A stretch of DNA of 64,000 nt, from the NCBI GenBank assembly GCA_963921195.1, contig OY992537.1, positions 57,002,313-57,066,312 of the forward strand, given 5' to 3'. Within the stretch, counting starts at the first letter, position 1. Each line of letters opens with the position of its first letter. The translations under genes and the position numbers were made by a program. The notes under the pieces are model-generated. The model was not told the DNA's origin. It saw only the letters and a list, made by a program, of their open reading frames with translations, and did no database searches. Origin of the DNA: Pegoplata infirma. Lineage: Eukaryota > Arthropoda > Insecta > Diptera > Anthomyiidae. Shown here piece after piece: positions 34,234 to 47,000 of the stretch.

Positions 34234-35264
34234 ATGTGGAAGTGTATTTTTCTACCTTGTTTACTACAACTACGTAAATTAAATAAAATTTTGGTGACGG
34301 TTACACTTGACTAAAACAAACATCATATTTGTAAATTTTTGATTATATCCTTTTTTGGAAATTATTGTTACTCAATTTTTTTTTAAATTTTTATCAAATC
34401 AATCCCAAGAAGTTAATTTGTTATAATATATTTTCATTAATCATTAATCACTTTTAAATTCATTTTTATGTAGTTTTTCCATATTAATTATTTAAATATT
34501 TAATTTAATTTATTTTTGTTAACTTACAAACGCATTGTAACAATATTTATTAATTAAATATTGTTACAATAAAGAGTAAATAAATTAAAAATAAAAAATA
34601 AAATGTGTTTGCACACTTTATACATTAAAAAAATATATATAATTGTTTATATTTTTACAACAGTTGTCATTAATTGCAGGCATTTTTATTGTTACAATTT
34701 CTGACCCTTGCAGTGACTGAAAAAAACATTTAACTGACGATTTTTTTTTTTACATATAAAATTGATAAAAATCTGGTTGTTATTATTTTTATAGTAAATG
34801 TGTGTGTTTACAATTTTATTATTTATGTAAATTACAGATTTTTTTGTTATGTTAAATTGCCATTATGACAAAAACAACAGTTACAATAATTTTACAAAAA
34901 AAAAAAACGAAAGAGAGAGAGAGAATGAGGTTCTATCAAACAAAATATTTGTATTGTACTTTATAGTTGGTGGTACAAATCAAAACAAATTTATTGTAAA
35001 ATTTACATAATTTACATGAGTAAAATGCATACATACAGAAACAAAACAAATACACTTGCAGAGTAACAATATGCAAATAACACTGTGCAACAAATTTGAG
35101 GTCACCGAGTGTATCTTGAATGGGACTAAAAATATTAAAATGTACCTTAAGAGACCAAAATCTCCGAAGGATTTTGAAAACTAAGCTAGAGTTCTATTTT
35201 TAGCCGAAGCGCTAAAAGTTTGAGATCAAAGTTTGAAATTTTGAAAATCTTTTGTCATAAGCTT
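34234..35264. other. AT-rich non-coding stretch with a perfect palindrome
   Basis: A 37-bp hairpin with two perfect 16-bp arms (ATTGTAACAATATTTA and its complement, 5-bp loop) lies at 34534-34570. A short GA run occurs at 34912-34923. CACTGTGC at about 35091 resembles the end of the 16890-18169 foldback family but has no partner. Confidence 0.5.
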
Positions 35265-35460
35265 ACAATTCATTCGTTAAATCAATCATTATTTTGATTG
35301 ACTATAAATAAAAAATTATTCAATGTCGAAAAATTGTTTGATTGAAAAAATATTTAATTAATCCTACAATTTTCTTTATTGAAAGAATTTCATTTAAAAA
35401 ATTGATTGAATTCGCGTTTTTGTTGATTGAAAATTGTTTCGAATTCTTTCTGTGTATGAA
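35265..35460 (-). repeat. ATCAA-rich dispersed repeat, inverted copy
   Basis: The reverse complement of 18190-18430, including 'cattcgttaaatcaatcatt' and 'gaattcgcgtttttgttga'. Confidence 0.6.
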
Positions 35461-35985
35461 CTGAAACCAAATTTCAGTGCCGACATCTAGCTACAACCCT
35501 TTTAGCAAATTTCATATGGATATATCTTGAAAACCGTTTGACCGATTTTTTATTTTTGAATTCCGCTCTATTTAGATTTTGTTTTTTATACCCTCCACTC
35601 TTGTGATAGAGTGTATATATAAGTTTGTCATTCCGTGTGTAACACCTCGAAATATTGGTCTAAGACCCCATAAAGTATATATATTTATGATCCTCGTTCG
35701 TTTCTAAGACGATCTAGCGATGTCCGTCCGTCCGTCTGTCTGCCTGTTGAAAACACGCTAACTTTTTGGCCAGGTTGGTATTGCAATCCAGCGAAATCGG
35801 TCCAGTGGTTCAAAAGTTATGAGCAAAAGAGTGAATTTCGGCAAGGGTTTTTCACGAATTTTCGAGATAAAAAACACGATAACTTTCTAAAGGCAATTCT
35901 GAGGATGCTGAAGCTTGGCATATATATATTTTTCGTTCCTTTTGGCTGTTTCATATTGAATTTCAGTCAAATCGGTCCAGTGGTT

Positions 35986-37688
35986 CACACAGAGAAATGT
36001 TTAGTTGGAATTCCATTATGAAAACGGAATTTTGATAAATCTTATACATTTTTAGTTGTGATTGTAAATTTTTTATCACCATACCAAATAAATAATAGTA
36101 ATAATAATTAATTTTCAATCGTGACCGAATGGATGTATCAACAACTAATAATTTGGTTAATATACCCAAACTAAAAACTAATAAAGTTTTTGAAAAATAT
36201 TTAGTAAGTACAACCGTTTATTTTAGTCTTTATTTTCCCTCTCGACCAATAATCATTTGTTTAAATTAATAAATTCCAAAAACATTAGGTAATAGTATCC
36301 ACAACTGAAAATATTGGTTAACTTAACAAAATTTTCAATATTTTTTTATTTTTGAAAAATTTTACTAAATTATAAATTTGTATTGGTATTCTTAACTAAT
36401 AATTGGTCGTTAGGATTTCATTTCAATTACTAAACGTTTTGCGTCAAAAAAAAATGAAAAAAGTAATCATTTACAACTAAAATGTTATTGTGTTCAGACG
36501 TTTTTTAAATTTTTAAATAAAATTCATGTAAAATTTCGTAAAAAATGTTACAAATGTTGACGGTAAGTTGTTACCACTGCCGAAATACAAACAATTTAAA
36601 TCAATAAATCTTATTTTAGATATTTGCAAACACAACTTTATTGCAGAAGCTTAAGATGATATTTTACCCAGAAGTAGACAATAAAATCGTTTTTGAGCCA
36701 ACTATAAAAATCTATGGAACAGTTTCCAAGAAAACCTTAGAGTCCAAAGTGTCCAGAAAAAGGTAACAAATTTAAGGTTTATAAATGCCAGAATATTGAG
36801 ATTAACAAAGGTTCACCCAAAACTATTCTCAGAATCGGAGACACTTTCTATAGGAAAAATTATTTTAAACCTGAAACTTTTTCTGTAGAAAAAATGCCTC
36901 AAAATCTGATACTTTTTCTGTAGGAAAAATTTCTCAGAACCTAAGACTTTTTCTCCGAATTTGAGACCTTTTCTATAGGAACAATTTCAGAATTTGAGAC
37001 TTTTCTTCATTATCTTAGACTTTTTCAATTTGAAAAATTCTCAGATACTTCTACATTTTTTCTTTAGAAGAAATTCTATTATATTTTCTGAGATATTCTT
37101 TACAGATTCTGAGACATTCTTTCTGTAAAAAAATCCTCGGATTTTGAGATATATTTCGATAAAAAAAAATTCGAAAAGTCTGAGATATTTCTTCGATTTT
37201 TTCATTGACATTTTTTCTTAAGAGATATATTTTGACTTCGAGTTATTTTTGCTCTAGAAAGTCTCACAGATTCTGAGACAATTTATTTTTTTGAAAAATT
37301 CTTAGATTTAAAATTTTTTATCTCATAATTATCAATTTTAATTTATTTTTTCTATTGTATGTATTTATTTCATTTTTAAATTATAAAATTTTTACAATCA
37401 AATAAATTAGTTAAAATGCTTTAAAAAAAAAATAATAAAAATTTTATTTCAAAAGAAACAGTTTAAAAAAATATTGATTGGTGCAATTATATAACGCTTT
37501 TTAAAATTCGATCACCCTAACCAATGCCAATTTTAACACAAAAATATTCGGTTCTTATAATAGATATTGACCGGTAGAGACAACTGAATTGGCAGTAGAG
37601 GCAACTGAATATTGTGATAGTTGGTGCAACCGCAAAAATTCAGTTGGCAAACAATTCAGTTGCAACAACTGAATCTATTTTCTGTGTG
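35986..37688. mobile_element. 1.7-kb CACACAG-ended element with internal satellite
   Basis: The ends CACACAGAGAAAT and ATTTTCTGTGTG are inverted. TT lies on both sides, and removing the element with one TT restores the family A sequence 'gtggttcaaaag', so the duplication is 2 bp. The interior has 'caactgaat'-type motifs near the right end and a degenerate 35-bp satellite at about 36790-37300. No transposase. The short TSD and CAC start are reminiscent of CACTA-like superfamilies (inference). The minus frame 35963-36169 is a shadow. Confidence 0.8.
36790..37300. repeat. Degenerate 35-bp satellite inside the 1.7-kb element
   Basis: Repeats of 'ctcagaatct' and 'tttttctataggaaaaat' blocks, clearly related to the array at 44.4-47.9 kb but heavily mutated. 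Confidence 0.8.
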
Positions 37689-38079
37689 TTCAAAAGTTAT
37701 TACCAAAACCGTTAATTTCAGATTCGCCTCACCTTAAATTCACGTGTTGAAAACCCGTTAAACATGTTTTAAAAACATTGGTAAGTCACAAAAATATTTT
37801 ACAACGCATTTTTGTCACTCAAAAATATTTTTACACTAAAAGAAAAAAAAAATACACTCGAAAAAAATTTTACACTCAAAAAAAAATTTAGTAAATTATT
37901 TTTTTTTTTTTCAAAAATTAGTTAGAAAAATTTTTTTTTACACAAAATAAAATATTTCTAATCAAAAATGTTATTTTTTCACTCTAGAAAATTTACTATA
38001 ACTTGAAAATGGCATTGTGGAGGGTATTCAAAGATTCGGCCAAGTCGAATTTAACTTTTCTACTTGTTTCTTTCTACTG

Positions 38080-38634
38080 TTTATAAAAAAAAAATTATCG
38101 CAGGTTGTTTGTTGAAATTCCCTTTTTGTTAGTTTTAAAAACAATTGGCCATTTTATCATATTTGTAAAAAAAAGTGTTTTTATTTATATTTTTTCTCAA
38201 TTTTTTTTTTATCATACAAAAATGTCATTTTAATAAACGTCATTGTTTGTTGTCAGAATATAAAAAAATGAAGTAAGAAACTAAATTGGAGTGTGCAGAA
38301 TCTTTTAATACCCTACACAATGTTGAGTGCAAACAATATTCATTAACAGCAAAAAAGTAAATTTCTTCTTGGCTGAATCAATAAATACCCTCCACTATTT
38401 CCACAAAATTTTTAATACAAATAAATTTACCAACAACAAAAAAAACAATAATATTTTTTTTTAAAATCTTTTTTTTAGTATTTTTTTAAAAAATTGAAGT
38501 TTTTGAGTAAAAAATTTGTTGATTTTGTTGTTGTTGATTTAGTTTGGCTTAAGGTCATAAATTTTAGAAAAATATTGTTAAATAAAAACACTGTTTCAAC
38601 ATTTCAAATTTTGACTTAAAAGTTTGTTTTATTT
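38080..38634. other. AT-rich stretch with DINE tail scraps
   Basis: 'ttttaataccctacacaatg' (about 38304) and 'aataccctccactatttc' (about 38384) are degenerate DINE tail pieces. Nothing else is recognisable. Confidence 0.45.
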
Positions 38635-38640
38635 CCGATA

Positions 38641-38675
38641 TTTCGGTCAATCATATCATCGTTGACCATCATCAG
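38641..38675 (-). ncRNA. Hammerhead-ribozyme-like core, possible Penelope-type element end
   Basis: Read on the minus strand, CTGATGA is followed by one T, then GGTCAA, an 11-nt loop, the complementary TTGACC, and GAAA. This is the order of a hammerhead catalytic core: CUGAUGA, stem II, GAAA. Penelope-like elements carry hammerhead motifs in their terminal repeats, and 'CTGATGATGG...GACCGAAATAT' resembles such ends. Against an active ribozyme: there is an extra base before stem II, and I could not find convincing stems I and III. Confidence 0.4.
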
Positions 38676-38712
38676 GGATTAAAAAAAAAAAAAGTTTTTT
38701 TGTGAGTTGAAA

Positions 38713-38737
38713 GCTCTTAGGTACATCATCTAAGAGC
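38713..38737. repeat. Short hairpin
   Basis: GCTCTTAG and CTAAGAGC pair perfectly around a 9-nt loop, just beyond the hammerhead-like motif. Confidence 0.7.
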
Positions 38738-38751
38738 AGTTTTTTGTCAAC

Positions 38752-40195
38752 TTATTAAAAAAAATGCCAGCGAATTTTGTACTCTTGCCCAAAACATTAA
38801 ATCATGATAATGGTTTGCCGAAGATTTGGGTGTACTTGCCAAAGCAAAGTTTTTTTAGAAAAAATTATGTTATATTTGTTCAAAAATGAACATGTGTTTT
38901 AATCTAAAATATTTCATAAACATTTTGTTTATCCTATTTATGGATTTTCTTAGTGATAAGGATTTTCCTATCATTAAAGACAAGATGTGCTATTTTAGAA
39001 CAGCTATTAAACTCATGTTTAATGACTGTTTTTCCCAAGCAATAAAATCTGTGTGTGTGATAAGTTTATGTTATCACATGTTCCATGCAGGGGTTGCTTG
39101 TGCGCAGAGGTAGAATCACTAGTTCTAGGTTAGTTTTAAGATTATTGTAGTTAGTTCTTAAGGGTTTAATTTTAATAAACAATTTAGTATCTCAAAAATA
39201 CTCACCGAGCACTTTACAACTGCTCATATTCTAAAAGCGTGTTTTTATTTATTTAATTATACGTTTTTAGACAATATTACTTTGCTATTCCATGCAAAAC
39301 AAATTGAAATATCAGTCGAGGACCCCATTAAAAAATCAAAGAGCTGTACATTTCATAAGTGAGTGCAAAAATAAGTGCTGAAAAGTGTTTTTACATTTTG
39401 GAGAGTATAAAAGATTCGACACCAAAGAATATAACACAATCACTTGTTTTGTGTACATTTGATAAACAAATGGAAAATTTTTATGCGAAAAGCTTAGACT
39501 TGGCGAAAAAGTAGTTTTGATAAAAAAAAATGTTTTTTTTTCACGAAAAACAAAATTATGTTAAAAAAAATTTAATGAACCCAAAATTTTTGAAAAAAAA
39601 ATTTTGATGAAAATAGTTTTTGATGAATTTTGATGAAAAAAATTATTGAAAATAAAATTGATGAAAAAAAAAATTTTGATGAAAAAACAAAAAAAATTAT
39701 GAAAAAAAAATTTCGATGAAAAAAAAATTTGATGAAAAAAAAAAATTTATGAAAAAAAATTGATGAAAAGAAAAAATTTATAAAAAAAGTTTGATGAAAA
39801 AATGAAAATGGAAAAAAATAAATTTGATGAAAAAAAAAAATAAAATTTATGAAAAATAAATTTGATGAAAAAAAAAATGTATGGAAAAAAAATTGATGAA
39901 AAAAAAAAATTTGATGAAAAAAAAAGAATTTGATGAAAAAATAAAAATTTTTGTTAAAAAATAATTATGTTACTTTTTTTTCACCAGCTGGTGAAAAACG
40001 GTTTTATTCACCATGTGAATTATTATCCAAGTTACAAACCCAAGTTATTACAATTTTTGGTTTTAAGAAAATGAAAATAGTAATTCTTGTTTTCTTTTTC
40101 GTTAATTTTTAGCTTTTATAGTCAAACTGAGGTGGCGTCCTGCAACTTTTTTAAAATTAGACACCAGCCTAAAAACATTATAATGTTAAAAATTT
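38752..40195 (+). mobile_element. Family D repeat, copy 3, split by a solo LTR
   Basis: Same block order as the copy at 30860, including the TTCACCAGCTGGTGAA palindrome (about 39980) and the end 'gacaccagcctaaaaacatt'. The copy is interrupted at 38877-39273 and resumes exactly with 'acttttgctattcc'-type sequence (actttgctattcc) after the duplicated ATATT. Confidence 0.7.
38877..39273 (+). mobile_element. Solo LTR of an LTR retrotransposon, 397 bp
   Basis: Begins TGTTC and ends AGACA (TG...CA), with a perfect 5-bp duplication ATATT on both sides (38872-38876 and 39274-39278). The host family D sequence is continuous once the element and one ATATT are removed. An AATAAA signal lies at about 39174. 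Solo LTRs arise by recombination between the two LTRs. No internal retroelement sequence remains. The plus frame 38886-39113 is inside the LTR and is not considered a gene. Which LTR family it is cannot be decided from the window. Confidence 0.85.
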
Positions 40196-40789
40196 GAATA
40201 AAAAAATTGTTGAGTGTTATTGTTTTAAATGTAAACATTGTTTTTAAAAACTTTATTTAATGGTGTTTTCTTTTCTGGCAAATAATGTGCCTTTTTTTTG
40301 CATTTCGCCCCAAAAATTATGGTTTTGTGTTCTTTTCTAAAAAATGCCAACCATTTTAAAGAATATCGTGTTCTTTTTTAAAAATGTCTGCCCTATAAAG
40401 TGCAAAAAAGTTGCACTTTTTACCCCGTAAAAAATCACGGGGTTGAAATTGCCTTATACAACAGCTGACTTTTTCTGTGTTGTTTTCTAAAAACAGCTGT
40501 TAAAAAATACAGGGCAGAGTATTTTTGTATGTTGTGTTCTATTCCAGTCAAATAAAATGCAATTTTTTGAAGGTGTGAGTTAAACATTTTAAAAATGTAT
40601 ACCCTTAAAAGGCAAACATTTTTTTTCAGAAAAGAAATCACCATAAGTAATTTTTGTAAAAAAAAATAATATTGTGACAAAAAAAAAATTTTGAGCTCAA
40701 AATTTTTTATTTAAAGGATTTTTTTGAATTTCATTTCATTAAAAACTCATGTGTGTCCTGACCTTGTCACTTGGCATCTGCCTTACTTA
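40196..40789. other. Non-coding stretch with two adjacent perfect hairpins
   Basis: At 40397-40443, AAAGTGCAA pairs with TTGCACTTT, and immediately after it ACCCCGT pairs with ACGGGGT. The surrounding sequence has 'cagctg' motifs but no gene. The frame 40435-40680 is not credible. Confidence 0.55.
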
Positions 40790-40885
40790 CCTCCCCTCGG
40801 TTCACACATCAACATTTCGATAAGTTACAAACGTAAGGAAAAATTTATATAAGCCATCTATCACTGAGTGGGGGGTACAAAAAAC
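40790..40885 (-). mobile_element. Degenerate DINE head
   Basis: 'catttcgataagttacaaac' followed by 'ctatcactgagtggggggta' is the complement of the family E/A head. The rest is missing. Confidence 0.55.
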
Positions 40886-41404
40886 AAGTAACTTGTCATA
40901 TTTTTTTTTGTTTGTTTCAGAGTTATTAGTTGCTACAATTTGCAATTTTATGCAATTTGTAAAATGTTTGAAATGTAAATTTAAACATTTGACATGTGTT
41001 TTTATGTCACTTTTGTATTTGCTGTCAAATAAAAGTAGAAAAAAAAGTTGTTGTCATTTAAAAAAAAAAAAAATCTGTTATATTTTGATTTTTTAATTGG
41101 CTTTGAAGTACAGACAGTCAATTGACAGGTACATAACAACATATGACAAAATATCATATATTTTTTTATTATAATGATTTGTTAACATTTAATTGAATAA
41201 TTTAAAAAACGGTTAAAAATTAAAATTGAATTAATAAATTGATTAAATTTTGATTTAACTTTTTTTAGAGTAAAGGGGGATTGATAGATATTTTGAAAGT
41301 GACTTAAGATTGACTTTGAAAAATTGTAAGAGATTTTTTACGGTTGGTGGGATCAGGCTTTATAAAATTGTTTTAACATATGAAAATTTTTATTAACTTT
41401 TACC
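40886..41404. other. AT-rich non-coding stretch
   Basis: No gene or element boundary recognised; the frame 40893-41096 is low complexity. Confidence 0.4.
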
Positions 41405-41406
41405 TA

Positions 41407-41690
41407 CCCGAGTAAAAATTTTTATATGATGCAATATATAATGATATATGACACAATATATATTAATACGCAATTTGATCCGAATAATGGTGGATGTTTT
41501 TGCATTAAAAAAGATCAACTTGTATAAAATATGATTTGATTTCATCCGAGTTTTGACCAGACATTGCCTTATATTGGTGGATCTAATTAGATCTAATTTC
41601 ACAAAAACATATAAAATCCTGGTGTTTTTTGGTTGGGGTTGAGATACACCACAGGTCAACGATACATTCACCAAACATATAATTTTCAAA
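41407..41690. mobile_element. Partial copy of the CCCGAGTAAAAA MITE
   Basis: CCCGAGTAAAAA preceded by TA, and the inner block 'gatccgaataatggtgg', align with the left part of 25482-26021. No matching right end was found. Confidence 0.6.
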
Positions 41691-42899
41691 AAAAAAAATG
41701 TATCCAGCGAAATCGGTCCAGTGGCTCAAAAGTTATGAGCAAATGACTGAATTGCGGCAAGAGTTTTTCGTGATTTTACGAGATATAAAACAAGATAACT
41801 TTCAAAAAGCAATTCTGAGGATGCTGAAGCCCGACATATATATTTGTCGTTCCCCTGGCCTGCTTCGTTTTGAATTTCAATAGTTCGCGACCTTGGAACA
41901 ACAAGGTTCTATTTGCACCAACACTACTATTGAGAAAACTAAGGTTGAATATTGTTAATCGCTTTACTAAGTCAGTTTTGACTAAATTTAAAAACGGTTT
42001 TTGAATAATTTTAAATTAGTCCTTAAATGTTATTATGTATTTGAAAATATTCGCGCAACTATATTAGTTTTTGCACAATTTGAGTCTCAAAAAGCAGATA
42101 GAACTCTGTTGCTCAACGATAAGGCACATGAATTTGGACAACATGGTTCTAACTGCCAAATAGAACCTTGTGTTTCTGTAAGTAATAGTTTTTTGCAGAT
42201 AGAACCTTGTGTTATTTGGATTTTAATATAATAATAATACATTTGTTAATCAAAAATAAACCGACTTACAAGGTAAGCCTCCCTAGTGTCCACCTGGGAT
42301 CTTCATAATATTTTTTTTATTTTGTAGAGCAGGAAAAATAATGTCACACGTTATTAGGGGGGGGGGTACATAAGGGGAAGAGAACGGTCAGTTTTTAGTC
42401 CTGGTAATGAGTATTTCATTGTAATGCTTTCATCATCGGCATTAGTTTTAATCAAATATTCCATTGCTAGGACTATAATGGAATTTTTGATTTTTAGTAG
42501 CACCAGAATCGCTCCATGTTAACAGTTTTGTGATATTCTTGTCTTCGAATACTTTTTCGACAGTTTTTTTGGAAGGCTGATGCTATATCGTTCACACTTC
42601 TTCCGCCAGTGCTGCTGTTGGAGTAACTGAAGTTTTATTAAAAGCCTTTTATTGCATGTGTTTTTACTTTAAAAACCTTGCTTCGGGAATTCGTTTTGCG
42701 GATTTTAATTCCTAATCGCATCTTTTAGCTACCCCAGTTACATTATTTTTCTTCTCGAGTGTGTTAAAACTATTTTTTGGGAGTCGCAAAAGCTCCAAGC
42801 TAAGCCACTAGGGAGGAAACTCTTTATTTTCAAGAAGTTTCAAGACAATACTGTGCTCATGTGACTTTAAACACATATTTCTCTTTACAGTTGGTTCTA

Positions 42900-43898
42900 A
42901 ACTCAAAAAAACCTTGTCAGATTACTAGAAAAAGTCCCGTAATCCCATTTTACAAATATCTTACAGTTTTCCTTCTTTTTTTTTAACAAAAAAATTTTTA
43001 TCGATACATAGTTTTTTTTTTTTTGTAATTTTACAATTTTTTTCGTAAATGTTCAAATTTCCAAGGTAATTTTACAAAAAAAAAAAAATAGTTAAGGCAC
43101 GAGAATTCCTTGTAAGCATTATCGCATCAAAAAAGTTGTAAATTTCCAATTTTATTGGTAAAAACTTGTAAAATTACAAAAAAGCTCGTAATTTTTACTA
43201 CCAATTCTCGTAAAATAGGAGGTTGTAAAACTTAGTTAAGTTACGAGAAGTCCTTGTAATTTTTATCGCGTCAAAAAGTTGTAAATTTACAATTTTATTG
43301 GTGAAAACCTTGCAAATTGTTTGTAATTTTACAAGCTTATTACCAATAAAATTGAAATTTTTACTAGAAACTCTCTTAAAATAGGAGGTACTCGTAGCAA
43401 ACAATTATTTTACGAGAATTTTTTGGTAACTTTACAAGATTTAAAAAAAAAAAACACATGTTAAATTACTAGAAAAAGTCTCGTTATCCTGTGTTAATTT
43501 GTGTTTTGTGTAATCGAAATTTACATTTTTTTATAAATTTAAATTTTTATTGGTAAAACGTTAGTTATCCGCAGCCAAAATTTACGAAAAAATTTAAATT
43601 TACAATAAAAAATTATTGTTCACAAGGAATTCTAGTAATTTTATAATAAAAACATAAATCTCGTAATTTTTACAAGGAATTCTCGTAAAAAAGGACGTAG
43701 CAAAAAATCTAGTTAAGTCACGAGAATTCCTTTTAAGTTTTATCGCGTCAAAAAAGCTGTAAATTTACAATTTTATTGGTAGAAAGCTTGAAAATTAAAA
43801 AAATTTTTGGTAATTTTTAATAGGAATTCTCGTAAAATAGGAGGTAGGAAAAAAATTACAAGCTTCTCTTATCATCTAACAAGTTTTTTTGTTAAGTG
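42900..43898. mobile_element. Family C MITE, 1.0 kb
   Basis: The ends 'aactcaaaaaaaccttgtca' and 'aacaagtttttttgttaagtg' type sequences are inverted, with TA on both sides (42898-42899 and 43899-43900). The interior holds about 140-200 bp sub-repeats with 'ctcgtaaaataggaggt' and 'aaatttacaattttattggt'. It lies inside the CGCGACC element. The frame 43198-43404 is a shadow. Confidence 0.75.
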
Positions 43899-44019
43899 TA
43901 TTAGTGCAATATGCAATTTTTAATCTGTGCAACATGGTTCTGTTTCCAATTAAAGTGTCCACATGGTTCTATCTGCAAAACTATATGGGCTTTTTTGGTA
44001 AACAAGGTTCTATCAGCCA

Positions 44020-47000
44020 CACACAGAAAACGGTTTCGTTGTGTCAACCAAATTTAGAACCAACCAAATTTTTGTAGTCCAGCCAACTATCACTTTTATC
44101 AGTTGTGATTACTAATAATTTCATTTCAATCGAATGGCATATTTATCGAATTTCATTACGAGCAACTGAATATATCTGTTGAAGCAACGAAAAATTATAA
44201 GACAAAAATGGTTGTTATGACTGATATTATAGCACCACAACTAAAATATTTTATTAATGGGCTCCTTTAACCGTAAAATGAAAAGACAAAAATAGTGCTT
44301 TTTTGTAATATATTTATTAAATAAGTTAATTTTAAAAGAATATATACATACATAAGTTGATATTTAAATACTACAACAATTTTTAAGAACAGTTAAAAAA
44401 ATCTCAGAATTTTAGAAAAACGTTCAGCTTCTGAGACTTTCTATAGAAAATATGTATCAGAATCTGGGACTTTTTTATAGAAAAAATTTCCTAGAATCTT
44501 ATACTTTTTGTATGGAAAGACATTAATGAGACATTTTCTATAGTAAAAATGTCGCAGAATCTGAGATTTCTTCTACAGAAAAAATGTTTTAGTATCTAAG
44601 AATGTTTCTAAAGAAATGTCTCAGAATTTCAAAATTTTTCGATAGAAAAAATGTCTTAGAATCTGAGAATTTTTTACAGAAAAAATGTTTGAGATTCAGA
44701 AAATTTTTCTATAAAAAAAATGTATTAGAATGGGAGAATTTTTCTATAGTAAAAAATGTCTTTGAATCTGAGACTTCTTCTATAGAAAAAATGTCTCAGA
44801 ATCTGAGACTTTTTCAAGAACTTAGATTCTTAGACATTTTTTCCTTAAGCGAAATTTTCAAAGTCTGAGAAATTTTTTTAAAGCAAACTCTCATATTCTG
44901 AGAAATGTTTATCTAAAACAAAGTCTCAAATTATGATACAGTTTTTCTGTAGAAAAAGTTTCAGATTTTGAGAGATGATTTCTACAAAGAAAATTACAGA
45001 GTCTGAGACATTTTTTTATAGAAAAAGTCTGAAAGATTTTTTCTATAAAAAAAGGTCTGAGAGATTTTTTCTAAAGAACAGTTTTAAGAGTCTGAAGCTT
45101 TTTTCTAAAGAAAAAGTTTTAGAATCTAAGATATTTTTCTATAAAAAAATCTCAGATTCTTACACATTTTTTCTATAGAAAATGTCTCAGATTCTATAAA
45201 TTTTTTTCTAAAGAAAAAGTCTCAGATTCCAAGCCATTTTTTCTATGGAAAAGTCTCAGATTCTGATACATTTGTTCAATAGAATTTATCAGGTTTCAGA
45301 TTCTAAGACAAATTTTCTTTAGAAAAAATCTTGGATTCTGAGAAATTATTTCTATAGAAAATGTCTATAGAGTTTCTATTAAAAAAGTCTTAAATTATAT
45401 GGAAGAAGTCCCAGAATTTGAGAAACTATTCTATAGAAAATTCTTAGGTTCTGGAAATTTTTTTCTATTAAAGAAATCCCAGATTCAGATAAGACTTTTT
45501 CTATAGAAAAAGTCACAGATTCTGAGACTTTTTTTGTAGAAAAATTCTTAGATTCTGAGGCATTTTTTCTTTAGAAAAATTCTCAGATTCATTTTTTTAT
45601 AGAAAAAAATCTCAGATTCTGAGACATTTTTTCTATAGGAAAACTTTTAGACTCTGCGACATTTTTTCTATAAAAAAATTCTCTATTCTGAAGCATTTTT
45701 TCTACAGAAAAATTCTCAGAATCTGAGATATATTTCTATAGAAAAATTCTCAGATTCTGAAACATTTTTTCTATAGAAAAATTCTCATATTCTGAGACAT
45801 TTTTTCTATAGAAAAATTCTCAGATTCTGAGACATTTTTTCTATAGAAAAATTCTCAGATTCTGAGACATTTTTTCTATAGAAAAATTCTCAGATTCTGA
45901 GACATTTCTTCTATAGAAAAATTCTTAGATTCTGAGACATTTTTTCTATAGAAAATTCTCAGATTCTGAAACATTTTTTCAATAAAAAAATTCTCAGATT
46001 CTGAGACATTTTTTCAATAGAAAAATTCTCAGATTCTGAGACATTTTTTTCTATAGAAAAATTCCCAGATTCTGAGACATTTCTTTCTATAGAAAAATTC
46101 TCAGATTCTGAGACATTTTTTCAATAGAAAAATTCTCAGATTCTGAGACATTTTTTCAATAGAAAAATTCTCAGATTCTGAGACATTTTTTCTATAGAAA
46201 AATTCTCAGATTCTGAGACATTTTTTCTGTTGAAAAATTCTCAGATTCTGAGACATTTTTTCTATAGAAAAATTCTCAGATTCTGAGACATTTTTTCTAT
46301 AGAAAAATTCTCAGATTCTGAGACATTTTTTCTATAGAAAAATTCTCAGATTCTGAGACATTTTTTCTATAGAAAAATTCTCTAATTCTGATACATTTTT
46401 TCTATAGAAAAATTCTCAGAGTCTAAGACATTTTTTCTATAGAAAAATTCTCAGATTCTGAGACATTTTTTCTATAGAAAAATTCTCAGATTCTGAGACA
46501 TTTTTTCTATAGAAAAATTCTCAGATTCTAAGACATTTTTTCTATAGAAAATTTCTCAGATTCTGACACATTTTTCCTATAGAAAAAGTCTCAGATTCTG
46601 AGACATTTTTCCTATAGAAAAAGTCATAGATTCTGAGACATTTTTCCTATAGAAAAAGTCTCAGATTCTGAGACATTTTTCCTATAGAAAAAGTCTCAGA
46701 TTCTGAGACATTTTTCCTATAGAAAAAGTCTCAGATTCTGAGACATTTTTCCTATAGAAAAGGTCTCAGATTCTGAGACATTTTTCTCATAGAAAAAGTC
46801 TCAGATTCTGAGACATTTTTCCTATAGAAAAAGTCTCAGATTCTGAGACATTTTTCCTATAGAAAAAGTATCAGATTCTGAGACATTTTTCCTATAGAAA
46901 AAGTATCAATTTCTGAGACATTTTTCCTATAGAAAAAGTATCAGATTCTGAGACATATTTCCTATAGAAAAAGTATCAGATTCTGAGACATTTGTCCTAT

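Larger units (their letters stand above)
35585..38070 (+). mobile_element. DINE family A copy, split by a 1.7-kb element
   Basis: The head 'tataccctccactcttgtga', a shortened GTCY tract and the body run to 'cggtccagtggtt' at 35985. After the insertion the copy resumes with 'ttcaaaagttattacc' and runs to the 3' hairpin and 'aacttttctacttgt'. Both ends of the element are present. Confidence 0.85.

Noticed and set aside
34912..34923. GAGA-factor promoter site
   Set aside because: The GA run is too short and there is no nearby gene or core promoter motif.
40397..40443. Intrinsic transcription terminator
   Set aside because: Hairpin plus T-run arrangements are bacterial signals; everything else in the window is insect-like eukaryotic DNA.
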